A stretch of DNA of 64,000 nt, taken from Massariosphaeria phaeospora (taxonomy: Eukaryota; Ascomycota; Dothideomycetes; Pleosporales). Made by a program: the position numbers and the translations under genes. Location: positions 124,001 through 188,000 of the forward strand of contig JAADJZ010000038.1 in NCBI GenBank assembly GCA_011032825.1, given 5' to 3'. Of this stretch, positions 48,042-58,335 are shown in pieces. Position 1 is the stretch's first letter. Each line of letters starts with the position of its first letter. The notes under the pieces were generated by a model. That model was not told the DNA's origin. It saw only the letters and a program-made list of their open reading frames with translations, and made no database searches.

Positions 48042-50546
48042 TTAGACCTCCTTCCAAAGGAAATCCTCCACAGTCTTCCCCTTGAACACAGAAAGAATGA
48101 CATCCCTCATCATGATCAGACCAGAATGATTCGGAAGGCTCGCCGCTTTCTTCTTGTTCCGCATCCTGTTATCGACGTCTTCAGCAGTGAGCTGGTGAAG
48201 GTTCATGCCCGAAGCGGCATGTCCGTCATGATTCGTGTGCAGGAAGGAGAGGTACTCAAGCTCTGCGGGAACGCCACCAGGTGCACAGTAACGGCGCGTA
48301 ATGCCCTTCCAAACGTCCAGACAAGTTATGAAGACCTTGAAGCAATTCAGCTTGGCCAGAGGCAGGACGCCCTTGAACTCGGGTTCGACGAGGTCCTTCA
48401 CTTTGAGGATCAGCTCCGAAAGCGAATGCTGGTTGAGTACTCGGTCCTTGGTGTTGTGAGACGGGAATTTTCTGTTGTAATACTTGGTTTGCCCGTCAGA
48501 CGCCAAGAGTGCCCAAAGCTGCTGGCTGCCCTCGAACTCGAAGTCGACTTGGTTTACAAAGAGAGAAGAGTCCACGGAATCAAACCGACCTTTTGACGAA
48601 AAGGCCCGGCTGAAATTTCGCATTGACGGTTGGTCAACGTACATTCCATGTTCAGGACACGAGTGAGGTGATCCGCCTTGGAAGAGGTGCCATCTGTCCA
48701 GGAAATTCCTGGTCGGGCGGTTGTTGGGTCCTTGGAACACTTCTTTGGCGAAGAGATCAGAGAGGTGTTCGAGCACTGGCACTTCTGCACAATCGACTCC
48801 CACTTGCCGAATCATGTTGTAGACATGGAGAACGCCACCAAAGATATACTGCTCATTGAACAACTCCAAGCCCACCACTTGTGCCTGGTAAAGGATGCTG
48901 GACATCATACTACCCGCGACCCATGGTGACTGATCGTAGAGGTCGAATGAGACTCTCGACATGGTTTGGGTCAGGGTTGAGTGGAGGCGTTCAATGGCCA
49001 GAGCTTCTTCTCGGTTGTATGAGTCTATGGTAACTTCATCCATCTTGAGATTTCTCAATTCTTGCAAAGACCGATCAACTTCGGACGCGAGTTTCAAGGC
49101 TCGAGCCCGACAGTTCGTCGTGTTCGGTATGTCCGATTCAATGCCGTCATGGTTCCAGATAAAGGATTTCCCGCTCTCAAGAAGAATGTGCAAGCCCACA
49201 ACGGTGGAACTCTGAAGTGGCGGCCTCGGACGGTCCATGGACCATGCAACTTCTTGAAGCAAAGGTATGTGGTAGGGGTTCTGAAGTTTAGCAAGGTCCT
49301 CTACGCAGGACGTCAGATTGTGGAGACTGCGTAGAATGGATCGGATACAGTCACGGTCTTGCTGATACCGCATGTCCATCATCTTATCATATAACTGCTC
49401 GGAAGGGGCCTCTATCTGCCGTCGTATAGCCTTTATGTGGGTTTGAACATTCGATGATACAATCCGGTTATTCGTAAAAGCTGCGAAAGTTCTATTCTTA
49501 TGCCACTCAACAGATGCAGCCTTGGTCGAAAGCTCTTGTGACGGGGTACAGAAGTACTTCTCAATTCTCTGGCGATCAACGGTACCCATTAAGTCTTTAT
49601 CGAACCGGCGATGGTTATGAAATGCATCCAACTCCGGTATTGGCCATCCCAATCCAAAGCCTGTGCTAAACTCTGCGAAATCCGTTTGTGCTCCAACTAT
49701 GTCAGGCTTGAATCTTGAGAATTCGAATCTTGCTAGATCTTTTTCCATTGCGTCACCTCTCCGTTCTAGGTATTGTGTAATATCCAAAACAAGCCCGACG
49801 TGATAACCCGTGCGCTTGCCATAGTCTTGAGTCAGGTTTCGGAGCATCTGAAACCCAAAGTTGGTTATCCAGCCCGCGAACGTTATAGGGATTGATCCAT
49901 TCGCGGCGGACACCCAGATGTTCTTGAGGGTGATGACGGCGCCCTCCATGTCCAGTATATAGCAACGTTGGGCGACGAAAGCCTCCAGAGGGTCGTCTTC
50001 GATGGAAAATGAATGACCACCGGTGGCGGATGGGATATCTCGTTCGGTAGGGAGTGCTGATTCGTTGTAATCGGCCTCGTCCTCGATGATTCCACTCAGT
50101 ATCTCGAATTTGTTCTCATGGATAGCGGGGGCAGGATTTGATGGTTTCGCGCTTCGCTGGCCTTTACCGACCGGTTTGACGGCTGAGGAAAAGAGAGCCG
50201 TGTATGCTTGCGCAAGAGTATCATTGAAGTACTTGTGTCGCTCTGTAGCTTGAGCAGCATGTTCTGATAGCTTGCTACTTTCGTAGTACCGAGTAAGTGC
50301 CTTTCGGTTTACCAGCACGATCTTGAAAGCATTCTGTATATTCCGCGGTGGGAGCTTAGACCTCGTAGCGATTACCTTCGCAAGTTCAAGGATCTGCCGC
50401 ACGGAAAGGTTGCCGGTAGTACTTCGCACGGTATCTTGTGGCCCACCTGCATTGGAGACCAGCCAGTCAATGACCACTCTAGTACCGCATTTGTAGTGTT
50501 GGTATAAATCGTAAAGGGACTTCGGGAGGGGGCCGCCAGCCGCCAT
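48042..50546 (-). CDS. DUF6604 domain protein
   Basis: Single-exon protein of 834 aa. The N-terminus LPKSLYDLYQHYKCGTRVVIDWLVSNA, followed about 20 residues later by LSVRQILELAKVIA, is the hallmark of the fungal DUF6604 family. These proteins carry that helical domain at the start and a long, poorly conserved remainder. The rest here is mainly helical (ERRGDAMEKDLARFEF, ALAIERLHSTLTQTMSRV) with no visible catalytic motif or membrane segment. Function of the family is not established. The single exon and strong ATG context support the start. Confidence 0.85.
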   Translation of the reverse strand: MAAGGPLPKSLYDLYQHYKCGTRVVIDWLVSNAGGPQDTVRSTTGNLSVRQILELAKVIATRSKLPPRNIQNAFKIVLVNRKALTRYYESSKLSEHAAQATERHKYFNDTLAQAYTALFSSAVKPVGKGQRSAKPSNPAPAIHENKFEILSGIIEDEADYNESALPTERDIPSATGGHSFSIEDDPLEAFVAQRCYILDMEGAVITLKNIWVSAANGSIPITFAGWITNFGFQMLRNLTQDYGKRTGYHVGLVLDITQYLERRGDAMEKDLARFEFSRFKPDIVGAQTDFAEFSTGFGLGWPIPELDAFHNHRRFDKDLMGTVDRQRIEKYFCTPSQELSTKAASVEWHKNRTFAAFTNNRIVSSNVQTHIKAIRRQIEAPSEQLYDKMMDMRYQQDRDCIRSILRSLHNLTSCVEDLAKLQNPYHIPLLQEVAWSMDRPRPPLQSSTVVGLHILLESGKSFIWNHDGIESDIPNTTNCRARALKLASEVDRSLQELRNLKMDEVTIDSYNREEALAIERLHSTLTQTMSRVSFDLYDQSPWVAGSMMSSILYQAQVVGLELFNEQYIFGGVLHVYNMIRQVGVDCAEVPVLEHLSDLFAKEVFQGPNNRPTRNFLDRWHLFQGGSPHSCPEHGMYVDQPSMRNFSRAFSSKGRFDSVDSSLFVNQVDFEFEGSQQLWALLASDGQTKYYNRKFPSHNTKDRVLNQHSLSELILKVKDLVEPEFKGVLPLAKLNCFKVFITCLDVWKGITRRYCAPGGVPAELEYLSFLHTNHDGHAASGMNLHQLTAEDVDNRMRNKKKAASLPNHSGLIMMRDVILSVFKGKTVEDFLWKEV

Positions 50547-51270
50547 ATTGGAGAGGTTGTGTGCTCCGGTTCTTGGTTGATGGTGGTAGTAGAGAGAAGT
50601 GGGGTGATCTACCCAGGCGGGTGTTTAAAAGAGGTGGCGTTAAGACCTTTACCAGTATCTGAGACAAGTGATCCCTGACTATCTCCCTTTCCCTAATCTT
50701 CTGTTGGTGAACTAGACTTTCTGACATGCCAAGAGTTATCGCACAGTGAAAGGAGTGCGAGCAAAGCCATCCCCCCATAGCTTCCATTGTCAAATGCGTC
50801 AAACTTGGTGATTGATCCTGTTAAAGGTGTGAGATATCAGGCCTTCACAAAGCCCGATTACATATAGTATACTATTTGCATAGACAAGACCAAAATGAAG
50901 TAAAGAGACACTTATGGATGGCGGCGAACTGGAGGCCGCCCTTCAGCACTTAGCTTCGAGTCTCCATCGCGTCACGAGCGTGATAGTGGGCCACAGCGGC
51001 GTTCTACACGAACATATACGGTAGAGGTGGTGTAGTGAAATCACGGTTGTTCGGTGATGAGGGCGCGACGCGTCCACGGATAGACGTGGTGTCTTTGCAC
51101 CTTACTAGGAACAGCCTAGCGCGCCAAGTTGCGGATAGCCGACGTCATTGTCATCCAAACATGCGCGCTGCATCGAGCAACGCGGAAGGGCTTGCGCGGG
51201 CCGAAGTCGCATATCTCTATCTCCACCCTCCTGGACTATTGTAACACAAGAATAGAGTACCACCGTCAGG
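50547..51270. other. Divergent promoter region
   Basis: 720 bp between the divergent DUF6604 and phosphatase genes. Presumably carries both promoters. No additional gene seen. Confidence 0.5.
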
Positions 51271-54200
51271 ATGCCCGGTTTAGTGCGCAAACTCCTTATC
51301 TTCGCCGCCGTCGACGGGCTCATCCTGCAGCCCGCACCACCCCGCCATCATCCGCCGGCCACGCAGCAGGCCATCAAGATCGACTACAAGGGAAATGTCG
51401 GGCCGCTTCTTAAGGATAGACGCGAGGAAGACACTGCGCCGGTGTCCCTCGAGAGCCACGGCATAGTGGGTAATCACTCTTCACCAAAACCCCACATGCA
51501 TTGCCCGCTGCTAACGAATGCGACCAGGCCTATTGAAAGTCGCTACGTCCTACTTCCTGATCTCGATATGTGGACGCGAGCAAGTCGCAGAGGTGCGCGG
51601 GAAGCCGATCTACAAAATCACCGATGTCGCCCTCATTCCTCTCTCCTCGCAAGCCGACGCCGACAAAGCCATCGTGGCTGCGAGCGAACACGCCCAGCGG
51701 CACATCAAAACCCAAGGCAATACTGAAGACGATTCAGCGAGTGGGAGCGAAGATGATGCACCCAGCGTGACCGACTCGCTGCTGGAAGAGTCGGTCAGCC
51801 CTCTCCGAGATGTGACAGATCCTCTCACAGGGCAGAAGACAACGAGGGAGAGGCGGACCAGCGTTGCCGAAGACGTGCTGCAGCGCAAGGGACTTTATGG
51901 GCGTTTCGCTGACAAGTGGTTCTCGACGAAAGGCTGGAGTTCTGACAGCCGGCGCCTGAATGAAGCCTCGACGGGAAAGGGCGTCCCCAAGAACGTCGAC
52001 TCGACGGTGCCAACGGAAGAGGAACACCCTACAAGTGCCCCTGACCCTAACGCCCTTCCAACCACTGACAAGGACGTGTCTGGTCCGATGAGTCCAGCGG
52101 CAATTCCGAAGGCATTGGAAGGAGCAACGGATTCCACCACAGTCACCCTACTACCCAAGATCCTGCGAACCACCAAGATGTACTTCGCTTCGGGCAACTT
52201 TTTCTTTTCGTATGAATATGACATCTCGCGCGGCATTGGCCAGCAGCAACCCAATTCCAATCTACCCTTGTTCAAGACCTTCGATCCTTTGGTCAGTGTG
52301 CCCTGTGGTTGCGCTGTCACATCTAACAGTGGTACAGTTCTTCTGGAATCAGCATATAGCAGCTCCTTTTATCGATGCGGGCCAGCACAGTTTCGTCCTC
52401 CCCGTCATGCAGGGTTTCGTTGGCCAGCGACCTTTCAGCATCAAGGTGGTCGACACTCGATCGAACAGCGTTATGATCGATCCGTCGTCTACCCCTAACG
52501 ATATTCAGCTTGAGTCTTGGCATGAAAACAAAGCCGAGGACGCCGATGCTAACCAGGCTAACACTACAGAAACTTCCAAGCCAGACCCATCTAACGGCAA
52601 GGACTTTCTGCTTACTCTAATTTCGAGACGCTCAACAAAGAGAGCTGGTCTGCGCTATCTGCGGCGGGGCGTGGATGATGAGGGAAGCGTAGCCAACAGC
52701 GTCGAGACAGAACAGATTCTCTCCTCATCGACGTGGGACACTTCTCAAGACAAGATATTCTCTTTCACTCAGTATCGTGGTTCTATTCCATTGTTCTTCT
52801 CTCAATCGCCGTACAGTCTCAAACCTCAAGTCAATACGTGGGGCTCTCCCGAAACTAACGCACAGGCATTCAAACGCCATTTCTCGGAACTTTCATCCAG
52901 ATATGGTTCAGTCTACAGTGCCTCGCTCGTCGACAAGCATGGCACCGAAGCCAAAATTGGCGAGGCATACGAGAAGCAGGCGAAGGCGTTGAACGATAAC
53001 GGTGGCATGGATGGCCAGGGGAAAGAACTTGACTTCGAGTGGTTTGACTTCCACAACGTTTGTCGCGGGATGCATTTCGAGAACGTCTCCCGCCTTCTCG
53101 ACACACTGGGCCCATTCCTTAGCTCCACAGGGTGGACTGAGATCTCGAACGAGCAGATATCTCATGCTCAATCGGGCGTTCTGCGGACGAATTGCATGGA
53201 TTGCCTAGATCGGACCAACGTGGTACAGTCAGCTTGTGCGAGAACCGCCCTGGAAGGCCAACTATCAGCAGGAAGCTTCAGCATCGATCTCCAGCATGAT
53301 CCCAGCACTTCGTGGTTCAACGCGCTGTGGGCTGATAACGGCGACGCCATTTCGCGGCAGTATGCTGGAACGGCTGCGCTCAAGGGTGATTTCACACGCA
53401 CGCGTAAACGCCAGATCACTGGTGCTCTTACCGACTTTGGCCTTACACTCTCCCGGTACTACAATAACATCGTCAATGACTACTTCGCTCAAGCGCTGAT
53501 TGACTACCTGCTTGGTCGAGCGACCGATTCCATCTTTGCCGAATTCGAAGCCGATATGAAGAGTTCAGACTACTTCATCGATGTACGCAAAGTGCGCCAG
53601 GCGGCTATCGAGCGTAGCGCTGGCATCGTCATCGAGGACAAGCACGAGGATCTCATCTCAGGCTGGACGCTTAGTGTCCCCACTGCCGCAAACCAGCTCA
53701 AGACCGCGACCTTCGAAGAGGCGGTGTTGCTCCTCACCGAGAAGGCGCTGTACTTTTGCCGTCTGGACTGGGGCACGGAAAAGGTCCGCGAGTTCGAGCG
53801 CGTAGAGCTGGAGAATGTGCAAGGTGTAGTGCGCGGGGTGTACATTACCAGCACCCTTGCTCAGCGACATATGGACGAGGAGAAGAACGTTGGCTTCGTC
53901 ATTCGCTACCGAGCTGAGACTGGCGGAGAGCTGGTTAGACGAAACACTCGAAGTCTAGACTCTGGCACCCACGATGAGTCAGCTCGAGGCAATGTGAAGC
54001 AAGCAGATGGTACCGGTCGCTTCCTCGCCTTCAAAGCACTGCCGCCACGGAGCAGCGTTCCGGCCAACGATAACGAGATTCCAGATAATGAGACCGACGC
54101 CGTCAAGACGATTTGCGAAGATATTGTGAAATTCGCCAACAAGCAGAAGAGTGTAGACGCAGCGAAGGCCACTGCTTCCGGCGCTGGGGAGGAGCATGCG

Positions 54201-54332
54201 GTAGACGAGAAGCGCGAGGACAAGCAATTGCCTGTCGAGGAGAAAGACATCATTGGTTTGGCGGATGCAAAGAAGAGCACGGGGTACCTCGAGCAGCTGG
54301 GATACTCGCTCAAGAAGATGGTGTGGTCGTAA
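51271..54332 (+). CDS. Sac2/INPP5F-like phosphoinositide phosphatase
   Basis: Removes phosphate from phosphoinositides, probably PI4P, on endomembranes. Exons 51271-51469, 51528-52291, 52338-54332 (985 aa, phases agree). Seen: Sac domain with FFFSYEYDISRG, the FFWN exon junction (WNQHIAAPFI), FSFTQYRGSIPLFFSQ, FDFHNVCRGM and the catalytic CX5R(T) loop NCMDCLDRTNVVQ near residue 608. From about 778 an hSac2-type domain follows (ALYFCRLDWGTEKVREFERVEL). The C-terminus lacks the two membrane helices of Sac1, so this is not the ER enzyme Sac1 but the soluble Sac2/INPP5F-like class. Between the N-terminal strands and the Sac core lies a long acidic Ser/Pro-rich insertion (about residues 120-215). 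It acts on the same lipid currency as the Osh protein at the other end of the window, though they are not linked genes. Confidence 0.93.
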
Positions 54333-54395
54333 ATAAATAGCGGGCGGCTTGGTTGTAGATACTGGGGGCGAGGCGCACGGTTATGACTAATACCA

Positions 54396-54746
54396 CTAAT
54401 GAGCAACCTTTATTGATAGCCTCCTAAGTGCTTCACATGTTTGGTCGAGTTCATGGCTGGTGCGTTCAATATCGCCCGTTGTAGTTACCGCGGGGTTTGC
54501 GCTGCCAGACCGCCGAAGCTCGCCGCCTATATGATGGGTGGTTCGAGGTAAGTTGAACCCATGCCGACATCGTGAGCGGCGCTCTATCACTTCAGTCGGT
54601 CGAGCTGACTCCGCGAGGTACACATAACCCTCCGCTTCCGTCCTTCTTGTTACATTCTTCACGATATTCCCTTGTCTATCTCTCTTTGTCCAGCAGTCTC
54701 CTGGAGCATCGCAGCATAGTATGAGCTCCGGGGCGAGGACGGGCAC
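54396..54746 (-). CDS. Doubtful ORF, possibly a terminal exon
   Basis: A frame of about 116 codons with protein-like composition (EAEGYVYLAESARPTEVIERR) ends at 54396, close behind the convergent phosphatase gene. It has no ATG near its start: the frame opens at a GTG, with a TAA a few codons upstream. To be real it would have to be a terminal exon. No family recognised. Listed because nothing else explains the segment. Confidence 0.2.
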   Translation of the reverse strand: MPVLAPELILCCDAPGDCWTKRDRQGNIVKNVTRRTEAEGYVYLAESARPTEVIERRSRCRHGFNLPRTTHHIGGELRRSGSANPAVTTTGDIERTSHELDQTCEALRRLSIKVAH

Positions 54747-55384
54747 ATCCTCGTGGCTTTGGCGAAGGTGTTATCGGCAGCGAAGCTGAATCGTGAGGTA
54801 GACGTCGGGGAAGGCTTCGGGGGAGGCTTCGAGGGAGCCTGCGAGGGAGGCGCTCGCTCAGTGGAGGCAGAGTAGTCGCGAGACCTGTAGTAGATGAGAA
54901 GGTGGAGAAGTAAAGTGGCCCAGGCTACATTCTTCTCATCCTGCGAGCCTCAACTTCGCCATTGTCCCTCCATTGGCGCTCGCGTCGCTGTAGTCGTAAT
55001 GTACGTCCGTCTCTCTTTCCGGTTGTGAGTACTGGCCACCCGTGAAAATGGCTCGGGGCTCCGATGCCAGCTCCGATGCCAGCTCCGACGCTAACCCGAT
55101 GATGTCTGCACCACGTCACGTTCAGCAGATTAGGAAACCTCGAGAAAACCAGATTTGCACAAGATTGGAAGGCAGGGGATCATTGACTATCTACGTCCCT
55201 GGCCACACCCCGAAGCCCACCCCCAAACCAATCCGACTGCAACCTCATACATGAAACCCCATTGAAACTGTGAGGGGAACTATATGCCAAAGACAACCTG
55301 CCGCCCACTGACCACCTGACCCTTGCCCTCCTATCATCTCCCCGCGACCTTGCACACAGAGCCTCCAGCGATTGTGTTTTGTGC

Positions 55385-55494
55385 AGGAGGTGTGATGTTG
55401 GGGAGGAGGAAGGCAGAGTGAGGCAGTGAGGCAGTGAGGAGGTGTGATGTTGGGGAGGAGGAAGGCAGAGTGAGGCAGTGAGGCAGTGAGGAGG
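55385..55494. repeat. Perfect 52-bp tandem duplication
   Basis: The unit beginning AGGAGGTGTGATGTTGGGGA at 55385 recurs unchanged at 55437, followed by the start of a third unit. Each unit itself contains a doubled GAGGCAGT. The near-identity of copies implies a recent duplication in a purine-rich tract. Confidence 0.92.
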
Positions 55495-56399
55495 GAGGTG
55501 GAAGTGCATGGCGGACGTAGCGGGACGGAAGGAGGGAGGAGGAAAGAAGGAGAAAAATGGAAGGAGAGGGAGGTCGGTCATCGCCGAACTTCTCACACCG
55601 GCAGAGAGTTGGCGAAGTCGAGCATCGCCGTGACGTCTCAAACCGGTAGAGTCAGCAAGGTCGATGACCGACGCAAGAAGGGGCAAGGTTTGGAGGTAGC
55701 GCGAACGATGTAAAAGAGGGGGTCCTGGGCACGAACTGTTTCCCAGTGAATTTTTCGGTGTGAGAGAAAAGAAGAGGGAGGGCGGGCGGCGGCCAACTTA
55801 AGTACCTGCCGCCCGCGAGCGCTGACTCACCCACGCGTCACTCACCGTCACTGCAGCGCGGCGCCGTTACGTCACCGCCTTCCTCTCTCACCTGCCCAGG
55901 TGTCACCGCCTGCAGCTCCCCGGAGCATGATCAGCCGTACTGTCTACCAGTCAGCCCAGCAAGGGGCTGCATTACTGCGTAGAGGTTTTTGCACATGTTT
56001 ACTATAGGTCTCAACAACCCGCCGCGTTCTGGCTGCAGTTCTGCGCAAGCCGGGTGTAACCAGACCTTCCAGAGTATGTGTGGGTGTGCACCTTCCCTCT
56101 CGCAACATCGACCGCTGATCCCGACCGCATTCGGATAGCGCGCTCTGCTATCCCATTATCTTGTCTATTGGATACATGAGGCTTTGGTAAGGTATGTTCA
56201 TCCCTCTCTAGTCATCTAGAATCTCCTATACCATCGATAGGATCAGTGTTTAAGCGGAGAATCATGTCAGGGCTGCTAATCCGCGAGCGAGGTAGCCTTG
56301 TTCATGACCCCTTTCCCAGTTAGCCCTGTCAATGCATTACTCAGCGTGCTGGATACAATAGGGCTTCTTAAAGGTGGCGTTGACTCCTAGTCACTGTTC

Positions 56400-57030
56400 T
56401 GATATCTGCTATACCGTCAAGAGCATTCGCCTATAGGTTCGTAATTCGCGATCGCCTCCGACCACGACCTAGGCGAACTTGGTGCCATGGACCGTTAGAA
56501 CAAGCACGAGGCTATGTTCCATAGCCTGGGAAGCCTCGTCAAACAAGAGGAACTCGCATTCGATGTCCAGAACCTCTTCCAGGTTGATAGTGCTGGCCGC
56601 TGCTGCTGTGATGCCAATAACAGAAGGCTATGAAACGGCAGCCCTGGTGAGAAGGGGTCTTGGCTTGCGCTGGTGCGTTCTTCGTTCCAGCAGGCTTCAA
56701 AACGTTGCCACTCTTGAAGTCCTGCTCGTGGCGTTCTTTGGACTCGCGCCACGCCCTCACGTCTCTAGTAATTTGCTCGTTAGGGTTGTTCATCCATTGC
56801 GCGGACTTGTAAGCAGCGGAGTGCGCCATGTTGTCCTTGGAGATGTTCGATCTGATGGACTCGAAGTCGACATCATCATGACTTCGTAGCTGGCGGTCCA
56901 CTGCCGATATCAAGTCTTCTTCGACATTGGCGCCGAGGCGGAGGAGGTAGTTATCGCGGATCCATTTGGGGTGGTGCTGCTTCGCGTACTTGAGGATCTC
57001 GGTGAAGACGGCATCGACACCGCAGTTGAA
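56400..57030 (-). pseudogene. Relic of a UPF1/NAM7-like superfamily-1 helicase
   Basis: Reading the minus strand from 57030 gives TEILKYAKQHHPKWIRDNYLL and further protein-like sequence to about 56650. In the next frame it continues SVIGITAAAAS, then ECEFLLFDEASQAMEHS, TVHGTKFA, a TAG stop at 56471-56469, and VVVGGDRE directly after it. FDEASQ is the Walker-B motif of UPF1/NAM7-type helicases, and VVGGDRE.L is their next motif. The reading-frame change, the stop inside the motif block (a CAG-to-TAG change would explain it) and the absence of the ATPase P-loop and C-terminal motifs around it show a decayed fragment. A further stop (TAG, 57033-57031) bounds it upstream. Confidence 0.55.
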
Positions 57031-57648
57031 CTACGTGCTCACCATGCCGCGGTAGCCTATCAACACATCTACGATAGCGATTGCGGCAAGGCTGTTTTTC
57101 CTATACTTCGCCAATCCTTCTGGCCAACCTACCTAGAACACCTATCAGTTTCCAACGTCCTTCTTTTGCACAAAGCACTGTACGGTGGCTACATTGCGTA
57201 TTGCGGGAGTGCATTGCTTGCCACGTCTGGTGCGGAGCTCTTTAAACGCAGTGGTACCTGAAATCTACTACGTTATCGATTCGCATGCCTTTTGGCACAC
57301 CCACGCGTGTGAAAGACTGGCCAACGAGAGTGGATGTGCATATAGCGTAGTAAGCAGAATGCTCTCTCCTCCATTGGCTGATACGTCGTGATTGCGCTCC
57401 TGCCTTCACGCAGCGTCGACCGCCGATCGCAGCCGGATCCGGCTAGCGCCCACTGAAGATACTTCAGTCAACGTCGGCCTCCATTCCTTTCCTCTTCTTC
57501 AGATCACAGGTGGGATCCTCAAGTACCCTCGTTGTACACTCTCACATCCTACAACCAATCAAATACTCTCCTTCACCTTCTCTTGCTTCCTCCCACAGCA
57601 CTCGCAAATTCCAGGGGTCATCACTAACTTCTGCATCAGTGTGCCGCA
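57031..57648. other. Promoter region of the small coiled-coil gene
   Basis: About 600 bp between the helicase relic and the next ATG. A short segment near 57410-57465 resembles one at 56100-56150 (see findings). No gene supported. Confidence 0.45.
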
Positions 57649-58257
57649 ATGCCTCGCAAGGGCTCCCGTCGCGCTCGAGGTCAAGGTCAAAGTCAATCGA
57701 GCGCGGCAGCCGAATCACAACGCTCTCGTCCGGCCCAGGATAACGATGGCCCCGTTGGACTCCGGGGCTTTCTCGAAGAACAAGCCATCGAAGACGCCGA
57801 GATTGCAGCCCGTCTCGAGACCGCCCAGCGCACCATAGCCAACCTCGATGTCAAAGACAACGATCCCTCTGCCCAGGTCGATGTACTGTCCGCCATCGAC
57901 ACGAGCCAACTACACGCGGACACGGACAGCACAGCCGAGAACATCGCCAAGAAGCAACAGGTCGCCGATTCGCTGCGGGACCTACTCGAACGGCTTGATT
58001 ACAATGGCCGCACCTTCATGCAGCTCCCAGACAAGGGCAACGCCGTACTCGATGGCTTGCAGAAACTCCATCAGACGTACGAAGACATGTACGGGAAAGT
58101 CGTCTCTGCGGAGATCGAGGAGCTACGGGATGCCCTTGCTCAGGTCAAGAAGGAGCGTGATGCGCTCGACGCCGCCAACGCCGACATGACGGCACGAAAC
58201 CAGGCCCTCGTCATCGAGAATGCCGCGCTCAAGAAGGAGCTCGCGCGGAAGCAGTAG
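57649..58257 (+). CDS. Small coiled-coil protein with a possibly premature stop
   Basis: Single-exon frame of 202 aa. A basic, Gln/Ser-rich N-terminus (MPRKGSRRARGQGQSQS) is followed by helices and a C-terminal coiled coil (AEIEELRDALAQVKKERDAL, ALVIENAALKKELARKQ). No known domain recognised. The frame stays open for another 25 codons after the TAG at 58255-58257, to a TGA at 58333-58335, and the extra codons (AEAQRQAAEVAEQAKEHRE) are again helix-forming. This suggests that the ancestral protein was longer. The ATG sits at the start of the biased composition and has no upstream in-frame alternative that looks coding. Confidence 0.7.
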   Translation: MPRKGSRRARGQGQSQSSAAAESQRSRPAQDNDGPVGLRGFLEEQAIEDAEIAARLETAQRTIANLDVKDNDPSAQVDVLSAIDTSQLHADTDSTAENIAKKQQVADSLRDLLERLDYNGRTFMQLPDKGNAVLDGLQKLHQTYEDMYGKVVSAEIEELRDALAQVKKERDALDAANADMTARNQALVIENAALKKELARKQ

Positions 58258-58335
58258 AGCGTCACCACCATGGCTGAAGCACAGCGTCAAGCCGCAGAGG
58301 TCGCCGAACAGGCCAAGGAGCATCGCGAAGGATGA

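Larger units (their letters stand above)
54333..56395. other. 2-kb gene-poor region
   Basis: Contains a doubtful minus-strand frame at 54396-54746 and a 52-bp direct duplication at 55385-55494 (both listed separately). The stretch 55380-55600 is strongly purine-skewed. No RNA gene recognised. Confidence 0.5.
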
